Source: Sipunculus nudus (Eukaryota > Annelida > Sipuncula > Golfingiida > Sipunculidae). From it: a stretch of DNA of 64,000 nucleotides. This document shows positions 34,373-48,552 of this stretch, piece after piece. Under the pieces are notes generated by a model. It did not search any database, had not been told where the DNA came from, and saw nothing but the letters and a program-made list of their open reading frames with translations. Position numbers and translations under genes: made by a program. Position 1 is the stretch's first letter; each line of letters starts with the position of its first letter. The stretch is taken from positions 38,023,079-38,087,078 of the forward strand of contig CM049309.1 in the NCBI GenBank assembly GCA_026874595.1, in the 5' to 3' direction.

Positions 34373-36169
34373 ACACACACACATTCCATAAATCCTTGCC
34401 ATGCCCTAGCCATCTATGCAATGAGGGAAACAGCGCCCCTTTCTTCTCGGCCCTGAGGGTGTTGATAAGCCATTTTGTCAATACAGCACAGCGGGAATAC
34501 ATGTCAAGGGCCCAAAGCAAGCTTGATTCCATAATGATAATTAGTAAAGGATGAAACCAAACAAAAGGGTATACAATATATATTTTATGGAAATTAATAA
34601 ATCAGCTTTTAGAAATTTTCAGTTGGTTGATGCTCTTAAATAAAAGGTGTTTGCATATTCATTTTTTTAATTCAAAAGACTTAAGCGATGATGTTTGTTC
34701 TGATTAAGGCATAGAGCTTTTCATTATATTTGAGCTTATTTCATCCAGAAAATAACTACAGTTTATTTAGATTTAAGTATACACGGGATATCCGGCGAGC
34801 AAAACTAGTAATCAGCTAAAATGTAAAATCACTACCATGAAGATATAGATATTTTGACTATATAGCATTTTTTTAGTACTCTTGATTTATTTTTATATAC
34901 ATAAACTTATATACATATATACGCACATATGGTTTTATTGTTCTAAAATTTCAAAGCAGCTGCCAAAAAAGTGTCAGGTATTTGAGTTTTCCGGGGGGGG
35001 GGCTACACCAATATTTTTGAGTACCGGTAATCCAGAGCAGGAACGAGGCCACCTGCACAGTGTATTGTGTCAAGCTGGCGATTTGTTATAGATATACCGA
35101 AACAGAGCATACGTGCTGTGTGCTCCTTGCATGAAGGGACTGAGGCATAGCATTATTAATATTTTATGGTTTATATTAATATTGATTTCATACATCGAGT
35201 CTGTTTAGTTGATTTAGATCGTTTATTTTGTCAGCTTGTGGCACTATTCGCCCCCTAAATAGTTTAGTCTACAAGTTCCATTTATCATACAACACAATGT
35301 AAACCTAATTAGTTTGATTTTATCCAGAAATGACACAAGCTCCCCAGGCCTATATCACTTAAGATCTCAATTGCTTCCTTGAGGTACAACCTCTGGCCCC
35401 GTTCTATACAATTTCATGTGTCAAAGCATTTCAAAACATCGCCCGCTTTAATTCTTTAAGTATTTAAGTTTTCAAATTATCAGCATGGGATGTCTATCAA
35501 TTTTTAAAGCAACCTCATTTAACGGTCAGTTAATGTGATGATCACTCAAAGGGAAAATGCCAGATAACTTCGATATCAGTTTGAAAATAAATATGGGTGT
35601 TTCGATTCTTTCTGAAATGAAATGGATGTCATCACACTTTTTGCAAATGAAATGCCCCTGTATAGTGTACACGTATAACAGAATCAAAACAGAATGATCA
35701 AAGATGTACTGTAGGAGATGATTGCAAAAACGCTTCGTAAGGGACGTTCTGAGTACACAAGGCAAAATGAAGATTGTAGGCTTATTTGGGTTGTTTTCTA
35801 TTCCATCAAAAGAAAACATCGAACGAGCCTGTTACAGGTGTGTGGCTGTCATCACAGGACTGTGACTTTATGTATTTAGGTATAGCGAGTATGACAAGAT
35901 AATTGTTTTGCAAGTTTTATGAATTTTCTGTAGTATCATATTGAGCCATTAGCTTGGGAAACCCAGTTAGGAAGAACACGTGGTTCATTTAAAGTAAATA
36001 TCAAAGCAGTTTATTCATCAGTAGGCGCCACCTGCATCCTTTGATTTCTATATAGCATATACTCGTGAGAACCGATTTTGCGGTCTCCATAGTCACTGTG
36101 ACGACGTCTTGCCTACAAATTTGTGTAGGGTAGTTTTCCCACGAAAACATTCCTTGGGGCGTGTCGGCG
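34373..36169. other. Intergenic, nothing firm
   Basis: A 97-codon minus frame (35819-35526) contains CKKC but no family match. Otherwise nothing recognised. Confidence 0.45.
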
Positions 36170-36560
36170 CTAAGTTTGATGTGTGTTGACAAAGGACAAG
36201 GTGGATGGAAGTGCTGATTGGCGGAGAAGTCTAGCGGGAGTTGTGACGTCAGCAGTCTCATATAAGGCATGAATCCCAGTAATCTTGGGAAGAGCCGGGG
36301 CGCTTCTTGAGTGTAGGGGCACCTGAGCGTGCTTCAGCAGTCCGACCGGCTTGTCTGCTATCTTCTGGTGTCCAGACGGGCGATCGCTTCGGTGGATATT
36401 CACAGTCTTTGTCTGAGGGAGGCCACCTTGTTGATGCTCGATCTGTAAAGTACTTCAGAGACATTGATGTTGTTTGCCGAAGAACAGGCAAACATATGCG
36501 CGCTCCGAGGATCAGGCAAGGAGACTTTATCTTGACGCGAAACTGTGATGGGGCTAAATT
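36170..36560 (+). promoter_or_regulatory. GC-balanced block with CRE and TATA box
   Basis: GATTGGCGGAG (inverted CCAAT) precedes TGACGTCA (36244-36251) and CATATAAGG (36259-36267). Base composition is richer in G and C than the surroundings. It looks like a core promoter, either of an unrecognised gene or of a retroelement LTR. No coding exon is confirmed downstream. Confidence 0.35.
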
Positions 36561-36991
36561 TTGCTAGAGAATGTGTTTGTTCGGTATCTGGTAACTAAAT
36601 AACTAGATACGCTCTTTACACAGCGCTTCACCTATAGGCCTATTAGCTATATCGTAAGTGCTGTTTGTTTTGACCACGTACCCCGAGTCGCTACACCAGA
36701 AGGGAGCTATGTATTTTTTTGCAACTAGATGAGACCCGGTGCTGGAAGAAACGACCTCTATGATTGGCTGAAATGGTCATGTGATTCATGAACGGCAAAT
36801 ATAAATGTTGTTGGCAACATTTTTTTACTGGTTGAAGAGGCCATTGTGTATCAGCTAGACTACAAACTGATACCATAAATATTTTTTGTCCTCTTGACTG
36901 CGTGAATACAATTCCCAATTTGCGACACACAACTGATGCGACAAGGAATCTACATAATTATCAGGACGTGTTGCCTGCAAAACGGTTTACT

Positions 36992-37210
36992 TACCAAGCG
37001 AGGAATACACAGAGCCAATGTTGATACATTTCGTTTGGAGTGACAGCTCATCGCCCCGGCAACCGTTTGAATACGCCACAGGCTCAGAGAGAATGGCACG
37101 ACACGGTTTGCACAGGATGCAGCGGGAAAATCGGTAGTTTGTTTAGAAGCACAAGATGTCCGATGCCTCGGGAGCGTAGTAACTAGAGGGCTAGGGTTCC
37201 AGAGGAACAT
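36992..37210 (-). CDS. Possible first exon (minus strand), unrecognised
   Basis: Minus-strand ATG at 37210 opens MFLWNPSPLVTTLPRHRTSC and continues to ALCIPRL, ending exactly at a consensus donor, CTTG|GTAAGTAAA. Composition is unlike the AT-rich flanks. No family is recognised and no following exon found, so it may be chance or part of a transposon. Confidence 0.22.
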
Positions 37211-37850
37211 TCCATGTGCAGCAAGCGAATTGTTTCACGATTTGTGACGATTAATAGTTATACCGCACTAAGACCTAGTTGTGTGTTGCAACCATCTGTC
37301 CTGTGACCTGACCTCTGGTGTACCAGAGTTATTTATTGCTAATAAATCTATTCCAAAACATGTTTGTTCATGAATAATACTTATGAGTAGTGAAAATATA
37401 TGGCTACCGTAAGTCCTTTGTAAACAATATTCACTTTAATTTATTTGGGACAATTATCATAGGACAACTTTTCTCATATCAATAAGGTTAAGGACAGGCT
37501 CATTTGACGAAAGATAAACATGACAGCATAGCAGACTCCAGAAAAATCAACAGGAGTTGAAATCTGAACAATTTTTCTTATAAGAGGACTCCATTATTTA
37601 TTTTTGCTCCAGAACAGTTTATTAGCCATCATTGATAAGAAATTTGCTCAATTGCTTCACCTGTCTCTGTACATTTTGCAAGTATCCTAATATACCCTTG
37701 CTCTGCTTTTCCATAAGAGGGTCCCCATAATTGAAATATCAGAGAATTAGTGAGGCTTAGTGTCATTACGATAATTGGAATTTGTGAACTATTGTGATTA
37801 TTGTGATACTAGCTGCACCCATGGAAAATCCACGGTTCCCTGAGATAAAC
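37211..37850. other. Intergenic, nothing recognised
   Basis: AT-rich; short ORFs only. Confidence 0.5.
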
Positions 37851-38560
37851 AATTTTTGTATTCAGCTGATAGGGACAGTCAAACGGGGACATTTGGTATC
37901 CGTTAGGCCTAGAATCCTCCAACGTAAAATTCAGGGAGGTCCAGGCAAATGTCTTTTAATCATGAAATTAGGTCATGGTGACGTATATTCTGTGACCTAT
38001 AGGGAAAAAAAAGTCTGATGAGCACCCTAAATGTCAGATGGGAACAAACTGTATCTGTCAGACCTTGCATCATCTAACGCAACATCTGGGACGTCCTAGG
38101 CAAAAATCTTTGGAAACCTGAAATTAGGTCATGGAGACCTGTATTCTGCGACCCAAGGACCGATGACATGATGTTGAGACCCCAAACAGTCATTCATTGA
38201 TTTCTTTAGGCCTGGGATATTCTGACTTAAATTTTAGGGTGGTCCTCGGCAGATCTGCTTTGAAATTAAAACTTAGGTCATCGTGAACTATATTCTGGAA
38301 GCTGTTGGCTAAAAGCATAATTTTGAGCAGTCAGACAGGGCACACATTGTAGACAGGCCTGGACGCTTATAACATAACATCCAGGGAGATCCGTGAAAAA
38401 TATCCTTTGTAACGTGAAATAAGGCCATACATGGTTACCTGTATTCTGCGAGCTACGGACCACAAACGTGATATTTTGTGCACCAAGACAGGTTACAAAT
38501 TGTATTTTCCATTTTCCTTGGAACCATTCATTGCAAAATCCAGGGGGGGGGGTTCCTTGG
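37850..38560 (+). repeat. Tandem repeat, about 150 bp unit, four or five copies
   Basis: 'gaaattaggtcatgg(t/a)gac(c)tgtattctg(c/t)gac' recurs at about 37967, 38119, 38267 and 38416, with 'ccagggagatccgtg'-like sequence between. A related stray unit is at about 33195-33230. Confidence 0.8.
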
Positions 38561-39760
38561 AAAGTCTTATTGAGTCCTTAAATTAGTTATTTAATTCACC
38601 TAATTTTTAATTATTAGTCACTTAATTATTATAATAAATGTAAAAAAAACAATGTAAAAAATACATTTTTATTCCATCCGTTTAATAACATAGTAACATT
38701 AGCCATTATATATAGCCATTAGGCTATTCTCACATACGAAATATAAGGCCCAAAAAAAATTAAAGGTATAGTTCTTAGGCACCGCCCGCGTCAATTTTAA
38801 ACCCCTGCATTAAAAAAATTATCATCTTTTAAGAAGATACAATAATACAATTTTGATAAGATTTCCTTTGTTATATAGTGCTTTTATCTCTTTAGCCAGA
38901 AATTTCTGTTATTTTCATGCCTTTCCCTTATCATATGACATTTTTATCGAAACATACAAAAAGGTCAAAAATAAAATATTGCCCACCGGCGCTGATATCT
39001 GAAAAAAAAGTGCCTTAGAACCATACCTTTTTTTTCCTAACATTAATAAAAGTCATGAACACCAAGTAAAATTCAGCTGAGCGTCATGGCCCATTGGTCA
39101 TTTATATTAATGTGGTTTACTTACCCATTCCGTAAAAATATTGGCAAAGAATATCAAATTGTATTATTCAAGAAATTACATCATGATATTTGTTTTGGAA
39201 AAAAATCGTAAGCTTTATAAATGGTTCACAAATTTTGAGTGAGATAAACAACATGGGTATGACATTATCATTGCTGGGGTGATTACGACATGGCGATTTA
39301 AATTGATATATAAACTGATGAAAGCCGCTCCATGTATTATTATTCAATGCTAGCACCATCACAAAGTTTAATTAATGATCAAAGGCAAGTAAAATGCAAG
39401 TACGACAAGCGAATATTACCTTGTTGGGCCCGCACTTAATATTTATCGTTATGACATTTTAAGTGTATCAAATGATACCCGAAAATTGGTTTCGTCCAGA
39501 CTCCTGCTGACAGGCATGGTGAACTATTGGAGGTCTCTGTCTGACTGACAAATTTCCTTCAGTTATGCATTATGACTAATTAAGTTGTGCTTCAGTGCAT
39601 CAGTTATAGACTACCTTATAGGTACCACAGGAGCTGGATTTGGTTCCACTAAATGAGTTTATTCACCTACAAACACATGTGTCCATTAGAGAAGCAGCTA
39701 TAAAATCATTTGCATGTGATGACTTTATTAACTGACTGACAGGGTCGACCTCTTCGTCAT
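38561..39760. other. Intergenic, nothing recognised
   Basis: AT-rich, no gene. Confidence 0.5.
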
Positions 39761-40170
39761 TCTTGCAGCTATATTACAGACATATTTCATTGCTAGTACA
39801 TCTTTTTACATGTAATGTAAAATCCAGGGTATATACCATTGCGTGCGGCCTACGCATAGCTAAACAATGATATTGTAAGCTGTTATTCAAGGCACGTTAT
39901 TGAAGTACGACAACCTTTGTTTTGTTGCCATCAAAAACATGATTATGTTACCTTTAGGGAACACATTCTTGCAACTATGTTACAGATATATTTGACTGCT
40001 AGTACATCTTTAAACATGAAACGTAAAATCCAGGGTCCATATACCACGGTGTGTGACCTACTCATAGCTGATCAATGTCATTGCAAGCTGTTATTCAAGA
40101 CACGGTTTTGAAGTACGACAACCTTTGTTCTGTTGCCATTAAATACATGATTAAGTTACCTTTAAGGAAC
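39760..40170 (+). repeat. Tandem duplication, about 205 bp unit
   Basis: Two copies sharing 'gctagtacatcttt', 'cgtaaaatccagggt', 'aagctgttattcaag' and 'gaagtacgacaacctttgtt'. Followed by a C16 run at about 40191-40206. Confidence 0.85.
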
Positions 40171-40209
40171 ACAATAAAGTATGTTTCGTCCCCCCCCCCC
40201 CCCCCGCAG

Positions 40210-42899
40210 AACGAAGAGTGAGGATCAGACATCGTCCCCATTTACTCATATGACCTCCGTTTCCGCAGCTTCAACAGAACTACAGCGCAGATCCAGGGGT
40301 CACGTGAGATTGCGTAAGCCAATCCTTCCTCGTGCAACTTACGAGAAATCTGGACACCGCCATATTCTTGAGGTTTAGTACAGCTCAGCAGAATCTGACT
40401 CAAACTTAAACTTACAGGTAAGTCTAGTTTAAGTTTACAATTGTTTATTACTTGCCAGAATCAAATATTGAGGCTAGTATATTTGGCAGTCCCGTATGTT
40501 TTTCTCTCCTCCTGTCTGTTTGTCCATGTTCCGATGTTCTAAAGGACACCATATCTTACGATATCATTGAAACTTATACAGTACTATATCCTTTATCCCT
40601 CACAGTCTGTTGCTTTTTATTAAAACTGGTCAAATGTTAAGGTCACTGAAAAAAAGTTTTCATTAGGAAAACATGCCTTATAAGCAACCTACACCAGATT
40701 TTGCATAGCCCAAAGTGTCCACAGAGCAAATAAGCTCAGACAGCTAGATAGCCTTACCAGATGTTAATCTGCCTGGTATAGCCCTAGGGGGTACCACTGG
40801 TGGGAGCAAGCCGGACTACTTCCAGCATCTGCTGCTAAAAACAGTTAGGCAGAGTAAGTTTTAATTGGGTCATAGGGGACTCTTAATTTTTATACATGCC
40901 ACACATACCAGAGGCCAAAGCGAGGTTTGTAGGAAATAACAAAGACACGTAATCACTTGTCATAGCAGAAACACATGTGCTGATACTGAGGCTGAGCTGG
41001 GCAGACAGCCTGTGAGTGAGCCTGCCAAGTTACAAGCATGTGTTTCAGGTTATATACCAGTGAACAGCAGTTAATTCAGATTCTCATAGATGGTTTTCAT
41101 AATATCTCATCATCAAGTTACATTTATTATTTTATATATGCCTGAAAAGTATACTTTGACAGTAATATGAACATATATCACTCTTGTGGACATATGGATT
41201 TAAACCTAGAGGTTCAAGAAAACCTTTGTCATAAGAATACTATCTCACTGTCTGATTAAAAGGTTTGAGAGATGCATGTAGTTTATCAAATATGGATAAG
41301 TTTCACTGAGACAAATTCCATGTTCAGACTGAGTTAGACTCAATATTTGAACAAGAAAGAATTAAGGGGCAATATAATCCTTATAACTATATAAAGCTTT
41401 CAGATCTCAATAACTTATAATCTTTATATCAATAGTTGACAAATTCACCAAGTTCTTTAAAAGAAACAAACAAGACAGTTATGTAAAAATACTTGTATTT
41501 TTTCAATACAAGAACTGCTGTACGTTCATTTTCAAAAATAGGTTTATATATTTGACAATAATCAGGAAAATAGCAGGTACAAATAACAAATATATAAAAA
41601 ACTGGTCAACCATTTATTCACACTTCAAAGAACTTTACACATTATGACAAACTGTGAACAAAAAAATGGTGTGAAATTCAACTCGATATGCTACATGCAG
41701 CTGTATTGTCGCAATCTCAATAAGATAATACTTACAATAACATTATCTCTCAAAGCACGTAAATGAATGTAAGTTTATTTAAGTGCAGCTTTGAAATGTA
41801 TACAATTTTAGGTATACTTAATTAAATTACATAGCACCAAAATGCTGTTATACTATATTGTATAATATTGTATAGTATGTAATAAGACAAGCTAAAACCC
41901 ACACCTTTATCATAAGATGAAATCCAAATATATCTCCAAAACAATGCTATACAACCTAATAGGTAATGGAATGGATGTCAGCTTTCTATATCTGCACAAT
42001 AGATCAGACAAGAAGAATACTCTGATTTTATATTTAACAATGCTATATTCCCTAACTTACAGACTTACTGATCATAACTAAATTTACAAATAAATATCCC
42101 ATGAGAAGGATATTCTATTGTCGGTGGGTTATATCAGCCCTCTTATAACCAAAACTTTAGTATCAAAAACGTCAAAACATACAACGACTCAAAATATATA
42201 ATGTATTCCAATACGAATACAAACACTTTCCAATGAATTCATGAATACTTAGATGAATACTTTTAATAAAAAAAGACAATTATCAGTCTTATGGAAATGG
42301 ACAGTTTATTTCAAACAAACAAGTACAAAAATTTACATATGAAATCACTTTTAAGCAATTTTTAATTAACAACTGTATTCCATCATCTGACCTATGTGCA
42401 AAACTTTTGATGTTTCTAAAACAATGACATGAATGACTTAATGTCTGTAAAAAGAAAGATACAATAGCCCAGATGACTGAAAGTTAGCGGAGCTAAAAAA
42501 AATGCTGTATTCAAATACAACAAACAAAATTACGAATACCCAATGTCAAACAGAGCATGACAATTAAGATTTGTTGTAATAAAATATGTACATGTATGAA
42601 ATATTGCTGCTGTTAGGTAGATACACATGCAAGGTGGGCTGTGCTCTAATTCTGTTGTTAATGCTTTGCAGATATGCTGGATTGTAAAGACTGACATATT
42701 GTACCTTATTACCGTCCAGTGAATTATGAACAAATATAAAGACAACTACTGGGTAATTTTTTCACATTCCTATCTTGATGGCACTTGGGAATTTAGCTGA
42801 TTTGTTCGTGGTCATGTTTGAAAAACCGATGTAAGATAAATCTGGAACAGTTTTCCTCCATTTTCTTCAATCAGTTTGGAGATCCTGCATGAGTCATTT
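40210..42899. other. Intergenic, nothing firm
   Basis: A GC-balanced patch at 40210-40380 has GGTCACGTGAG (E-box) but no exon is supported. 41000-42760 is AT-rich without features. Confidence 0.45.
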
Positions 42900-45800
42900 T
42901 TCTACCTTTATATTATGGTACTGTGCTTGTGATGATGAAGGATTTTCCTGAAAATAGTTGTTTTCCTTCACTAACAGTGAATCTGATGCTTGTCTCGTCG
43001 GCGAACATGGAGAGACAAGACATTATTAGGTTCCTGTCCCACATTGCATCACCTGTAGTCACAAAACCAGCTTTTCTCATCCTACCTGTGACCATGTACA
43101 TTCAAAATGCATGCTGAATCTTGAAAGTTGCGACATGTCTCCGAACATGTCCAGAAAATTGTTTTGCTGTGCCCTGGTCATCACCTCTAGTTATTTCATA
43201 AGAAAGGTGTAACCACATTGCCATAAGTTTGGCAAAGATAGGGTCAAAGATATTCTTGCCTCCATGACGGGTGGTGTGGTTATAACAGAAGCAATTGCGG
43301 TCATAATTGTTGTACTCTTTGTAGAGAAGCGACAAATAGGTATATTTAAATCTAAACATACAATATACTCCATAATCAATAAATTGGATAATATATGGTG
43401 TCAGATTATTCCATTTATACCTAAGGCACATCAACTAGTAAAATCTTTCAGCATGTTATTATATGTTTCTTGCTGTTGGTCTGAGTATCCCCAGTTATAA
43501 TCCGGGGGTTTAGTGAACCTTAGGGAGAGTCTTCCTTAGGATGGTGCTCGGGTTCTTTCAGCAATAATATTAACATGGTATACATGTTTTCCCATATCAG
43601 TTTAACACACGCACTTTCAGAAAGAGAAACACCAAGATTGAGAAACTGTCTGACACTTGGCTGCAAAGACACCAGCATTTCAGAAGAAGGCACTTAATTC
43701 TGAAGGACATGGGGGTATTCATCATTTTCCTCAAACGGAGCTGGACTTAATATTACTAAAGCTACCTATTTGTTAATTGAAACGTGTTCTGGTTAGCCAT
43801 CTTATATAATATAATTCAGAAGTTACCTTGCCTAACACCTGTCTTATTGACATTTGCTTGTAAATTATTGATCATATCATCAGCAGCTTGTTTGATAAAG
43901 AATGGATTTTTTTCAATTTCCAGCAATGCAGGATACATGGCACAACAGGGTCAGGGTCTATGCACCATACATTCGCAGTTCGCTTGGGCAAAAGCACAGC
44001 TAAGAATTAATCTTAAACCTTTCAGGGGGGCCCGTCTTTCTTTTCTCTTTGAAGGTAGGAGGTTTGGAAGTAATTATCTTATTTGATCTGAACGTCGTAT
44101 TCCACTGATGTTTTGTCTTGTGTAAATAATGTCTTCTTTGGTTACTTTATGCTCTGACTGGTATAACTTGTATGTGATCTCATTTACCATTTTTTCACAT
44201 TTTACTGACTCGGCCTTGATTTGTTCCAGGAATATTAATATGTCATCACTTGTTAGTGATGTATCATCTGGTATGTTGGTGTTAATTAACTTTGACAGAG
44301 GTTTAAAACAAACCCTTCTTTGTCATTGTTATATTCTGTCAGACTAATTTTTCACGCTGTTTATCGGCTAACCATAACAGAGATTTCCTTTGGTTTTGTA
44401 GTCTGACATTGTTCCACTACTAAAAATTGTACGATAGACATCAGATGCTTGAAAAATATTTTCTTCTGCTGGTTTGACATTAGCTTACTATGATGGCAGT
44501 TGACCTAAGCTTGTACCCCAGCAGGACTTATGTAGGGTCTCTGCTTTCCTCGAATGGAAACCTTCTTTCCTTTTATGCTGCAAGTGTAGACAAGATCTCA
44601 TCAGTGACAAAGTATACTGTTTTGTCTTCTATCAAATAGGTAACATATGCATCAGCTAGACGAATTTTCCCAGTTTTCTTAACTTTTCCCTTGGACTTAT
44701 GGCCTACATTTTCATTACCGGAACCATGTACACAGTCGTCTCCTTCTTCAGTGTTGTGTGTCATATTTGATACTGATCAAGTTTTGTTGCCCTTGAAGGT
44801 AAACTTGTCATGCTTTCCATATAAGCTACTCTTAATGTTTTAATAACGTACTGTGACTTGAACAACCTGTGATGTTAATATTCCAGCAGTGTTAGCACTG
44901 TTTCTTTCTTTATCCACAGTCTTTTCCTGGTCTTATGGTGTTCTAAGAAGGTAGCTTTGATATCTTGGTTGCTCTCTAAAAATGCATTATCATACTTCTT
45001 GTAGCCCTGCCTTGCTATCAGGCTGCTTTGCCCTAAAAGTTCAAAAGTGTCTTAGCATGAGATATACACGCTGTCTCTGTATTGGCCAAATGGAATCTCT
45101 TTGCCGTGTACATTTCAGGGTAAATATCAAGGATGTCATCATCCTTTATCGGCAGTGGGATTTTCCTATCGGCTTGAAACTGCTGCCTCGCAGGATCAGC
45201 CTCAGCTGAATCAGTCTTGGTGTTTCGTGTGGAATCTGTATCTATCGTCATCAAAATCTTGATTTTTGGTGAGTTCTCGCGTTCCTGATGGGATTCTGCT
45301 TCACCTGAATCAATCCTTTTCTTTTCTTCAGAGACTGCACCTGTCTTCACTGAATTCTTGTTTTTGTTTTTTTTTTTTTGGGGGGGGGGGGGGGGGTTGT
45401 TTCTTCTGTTTCTGCAAGGTTTTGTTCCAATTAAATCAATCTTTGTGTCACCTGTGGAGTTTGCACCTGAACTTGTTCGCCATTTGTTTACAGGATTTTT
45501 TTTCTGCACCGGGTCAAGGTTTTCTTTGCAAGACTTATACCTAAATCTGACATATTTGCCTGAACGGTCTTTTCATTCTACACTTTGCTGTAATATCCTG
45601 GTCAATTCATCGTATTTGGAAAAATCTGCATAACATTTTGCATTGGATATAACACCTTCCTTGTTTCTGTATCCATTCTGTGTGACACTGGTGGGGACCC
45701 TTCACCATGTTCACTCATTTTCTGAGATGCTGGCACACCATCTTTTGAAGAAATCTATGAGAGAGGTGTGTTGGTAAGCTTTTGGCTTGAAATCTTCAAA

Positions 45801-46960
45801 CCCTTCTCTCCCAGGTGTGGACATGATTTTCCTTTTATGACTGCTTGTTTAATTGCCTTGTGAATCACCACTATAACATGTAAAAGCCGCATATTCTGAA
45901 AGTGGTTGTTGACATATACATTTGTCAAAACTACAGTGGTTGGAAAATGAACCTGTATTATCACATGCTTCATCATGTTTATGCACCTCAAAGTCTTTAT
46001 GGTTAGGACTCCTTATATGAAATGGTAGTCCTCCTGTAGAGGCTATTCCATCTTTTGCATAAACAAAAACGTGAACACCTCTTTTTGTTCCATAACCATT
46101 CCAACCTAGCAGGGGTTCAGATCTCCCAACAATGTTTGCTTTATGTTAACTGCACCAACAAATGTGGCAAAAGTCGGAATTTCCTCAGATAGAACATCAA
46201 GCACTATGAAACAACCATCAAGTTTGCATTTGGCAACAAAGTGGCCCGGCTCCATTAGGACTGCTGATAAAAGCTTGTAATTGGCACCATAAAGCAAGGT
46301 GTGATTCGGCGCCACCGCAGGTGGGTTTGCTGACTTTTACCATCTACCAGCCCTAGACTTACTACAAGGAAATCTGGCATGGCTAGTGATGAAGCTGTGA
46401 ACTCGCGAATGGTGTGCTCGGAGTAACCAATTTTACCACAAGAACTGCACTTTGTTTTCCTTTTAGCTACCAAATCACCTTTCAGAGTGAGCCGAATTTA
46501 ATGTCTGTTTAAACTGTCGTGGATTTGTCTCATTAAGGCTCTGGTCATAGTCAAATGTGGGACCTGCAGTGACTCACATTTGGCGCCTAACTTCACAGGA
46601 ACAGCATTCTACATCTGCTACAGTAGTTGTCAAGAAAGATATGCCAGTGTTCTTTCTTAAACACTGGAATGCTTGTAATATTTCTGCATCATTGCCTGCC
46701 TTTTTTTTCTGCAAATCCACTCTTTAATTTGCTGCCAACAATTCAAGACTGGCTCTCTCACTTAACAAGAAGGAGGCAAATTACAGGATGTTTAAACTCC
46801 TTGATTGTGGTAAATGGAAAAATCCCATATTTAAATATCTTAATCAGACAATCAACACTACAGGAGACACCATGTTTATGTACTTTGCACCTCAATCCAT
46901 TTTCAAAATACTGTCTATGATTGTAAGAAAATAATCCAATAACATGGCATTTTCAAAATT
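42900..46960 (-). pseudogene. Decayed coding region with cysteine-peptidase-like (USP/USPL1-like) segments
   Basis: Minus-strand fragments in changing frames read, in order: LRCKVHKHGVSCSVDCLIKI (about 46890-46830, a Cys box), TKCSSCGKIGYSEHTIREFT and LAMPDFLVVSLGLVDG (46464-46340), YKLLSAVLMEPGHFVAKCKL then DGCFIVLDVLSE (46285-46190, a His box), RGVHVFVYAKDGIASTGGLP (about 46080-46020), then charged low-complexity sequence (45509-45033) and shorter frames to 42913. The Cys...CxxC...GHFV...D order resembles ubiquitin/SUMO-peptidase-like proteins, some of which occur in transposons. Frameshifts and stops are frequent, so it is dead or a multi-exon gene poorly resolved here. The family call is tentative. 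Confidence 0.4.
45370..45397. repeat. Poly-T/poly-G run
   Basis: About ten T then about 17 G; frames through it encode glycine or proline runs and are artefacts. Confidence 0.9.
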
Positions 46961-47769
46961 ATTCCTTAGAAAGCAAGAAAACAGTTTTGTACATTGGCGT
47001 TTTCAGAGTTTCATTCGCTGGAATAAAAGATTCAGTAAATTTGATAAAGAAAAACACATCTTTCAAATGAAGTTTACACACTGTTGGTTGAATGAGGAAC
47101 AAACAATATCATTATGCAATTACTATCTCGGCTTTAATTTATTACTTGAATTAATATTCAATTTTACACCAGGTGAAGTATTTCCTTTCTGAAGTAAGGA
47201 ATTCCTTATGTGATGAACATCAACACTTTCATAGCAATACACCACTTTGTGCGCAGGCAGGAGGTATTTGGTATTTTTTGCCGAGAAAAAAAATGAGGGT
47301 TGACAATATACCAAAATACAAACGGAAATCCCCCCCCCCCCGATTGGAAAACTCCTATTCAATCCCCATCTCCATTCGCATTGATGGCAAGGAAGACACA
47401 TGCTTGCTAGTATATATTTTGGAATGTATTTTGCGGTTATGCGAAAGCAAGATTTGACCATTATTCATCACTTTTTCATACATCAATCACCCTAATCTAA
47501 AGAAGAACACTTGAAAAACATTATTAAATGATCTATATATTCTAAATTAATTTTCTCAATATGAGATTGACAGTTGAAGGATTTTTAGGCAAAAGAATAA
47601 ACTATTTGGACGACGGAATTAACGCATTCGCATGACAAAGGTATCCTCCCCACCCCCGTAAAATTTTCTTTCCCCCTTTTATATAAGGCCCATGCTTATC
47701 TGAAGAAAAATATCAACCATGGCGTTATGGTTGAAATTGTTGCACGAATTTTACTGAATTTTATTGTTG
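46961..47769. other. Intergenic with poly-C run
   Basis: 47276-47345 ('gagaaaaaaaatgagggttg' ... poly-C) resembles 47980-48040. No gene. Confidence 0.45.
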
Positions 47770-48291
47770 TTTTAAGTTTAATAAGTTTTCACTCGTCACG
47801 TATTTTACATTTCAATTTAAAATCGGTCACTATTTAGAATGCAGTCTGATGACGTACATGTTCGAGATCGTGTACCGTTTCAACCTAATAAACTAAAATT
47901 AGTCAGCTTACAGCCACATGCAAGATCTTACTGGAACGGCCAAAATGAAACATCCCTTATCTGCTTAAGTCTTCTTTGCTGAGAAAAAAATGCAAGTTGG
48001 CAATATACGGAGGTACGAACTGCACCCCCCCCCCCCCGGGCTGAATGGATTTCCCCCTGAGCTGGCGTCTGTGATTGGCTGCATGATACTAGTCGTTTTC
48101 TACATCTCTTTTAGGCGCATAATTCAAACAGCTGTCAAATTGTCAATGAAGTTGAAAATCAGTGGGCATGGCACGCAAACACAACCAGGACCATTAAATC
48201 ACTTGTTTTGTATACATTAACGTCTGTTCTATAACCATAACATACATTATGCCCGGGGTGACGTCAACTTCCGCAACTAGTAAATGTATAC

Positions 48292-48552
48292 ATGCCAAAT
48301 GACGGCGTCGCAGCTGAAATAAACGTGCTTGAATTCGCGATTAGTGTGGGGAACTTTTATATTTGGAAGTTTAATCTTGTAAATAAAGATGTTTTCAACA
48401 AAAAGGCACGCGATCATGCTTGTGAAGCGGATAATTCTCCGGAATTCGGTCTTGTGAAAAAAAGTTGTCTTGCCCGCGTAGCGGTGGAGTTCATAACCTT
48501 GTTCTTTTATAATGGGTATATCGCCCATACTCAATGTGTTTTCGGTTTCTAG
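48292..48552 (+). other. 86-codon open frame, unrecognised
   Basis: MPNDGVAAEINVLEFAISVG onward, preceded by TGACGTCA at about 48259. It lies inside the inverted-repeat unit. It may be chance or a transposon remnant. Confidence 0.2.

Noticed and set aside
36960-37210. U1 snRNA, because of TTTACTTACC near 36985
   Set aside because: The resemblance stops after a few bases; it is the complement of a GTAAGTAAA donor-like site.
45266-45633. Frames rich in F and G across the poly-T/poly-G run
   Set aside because: Homopolymer artefacts.
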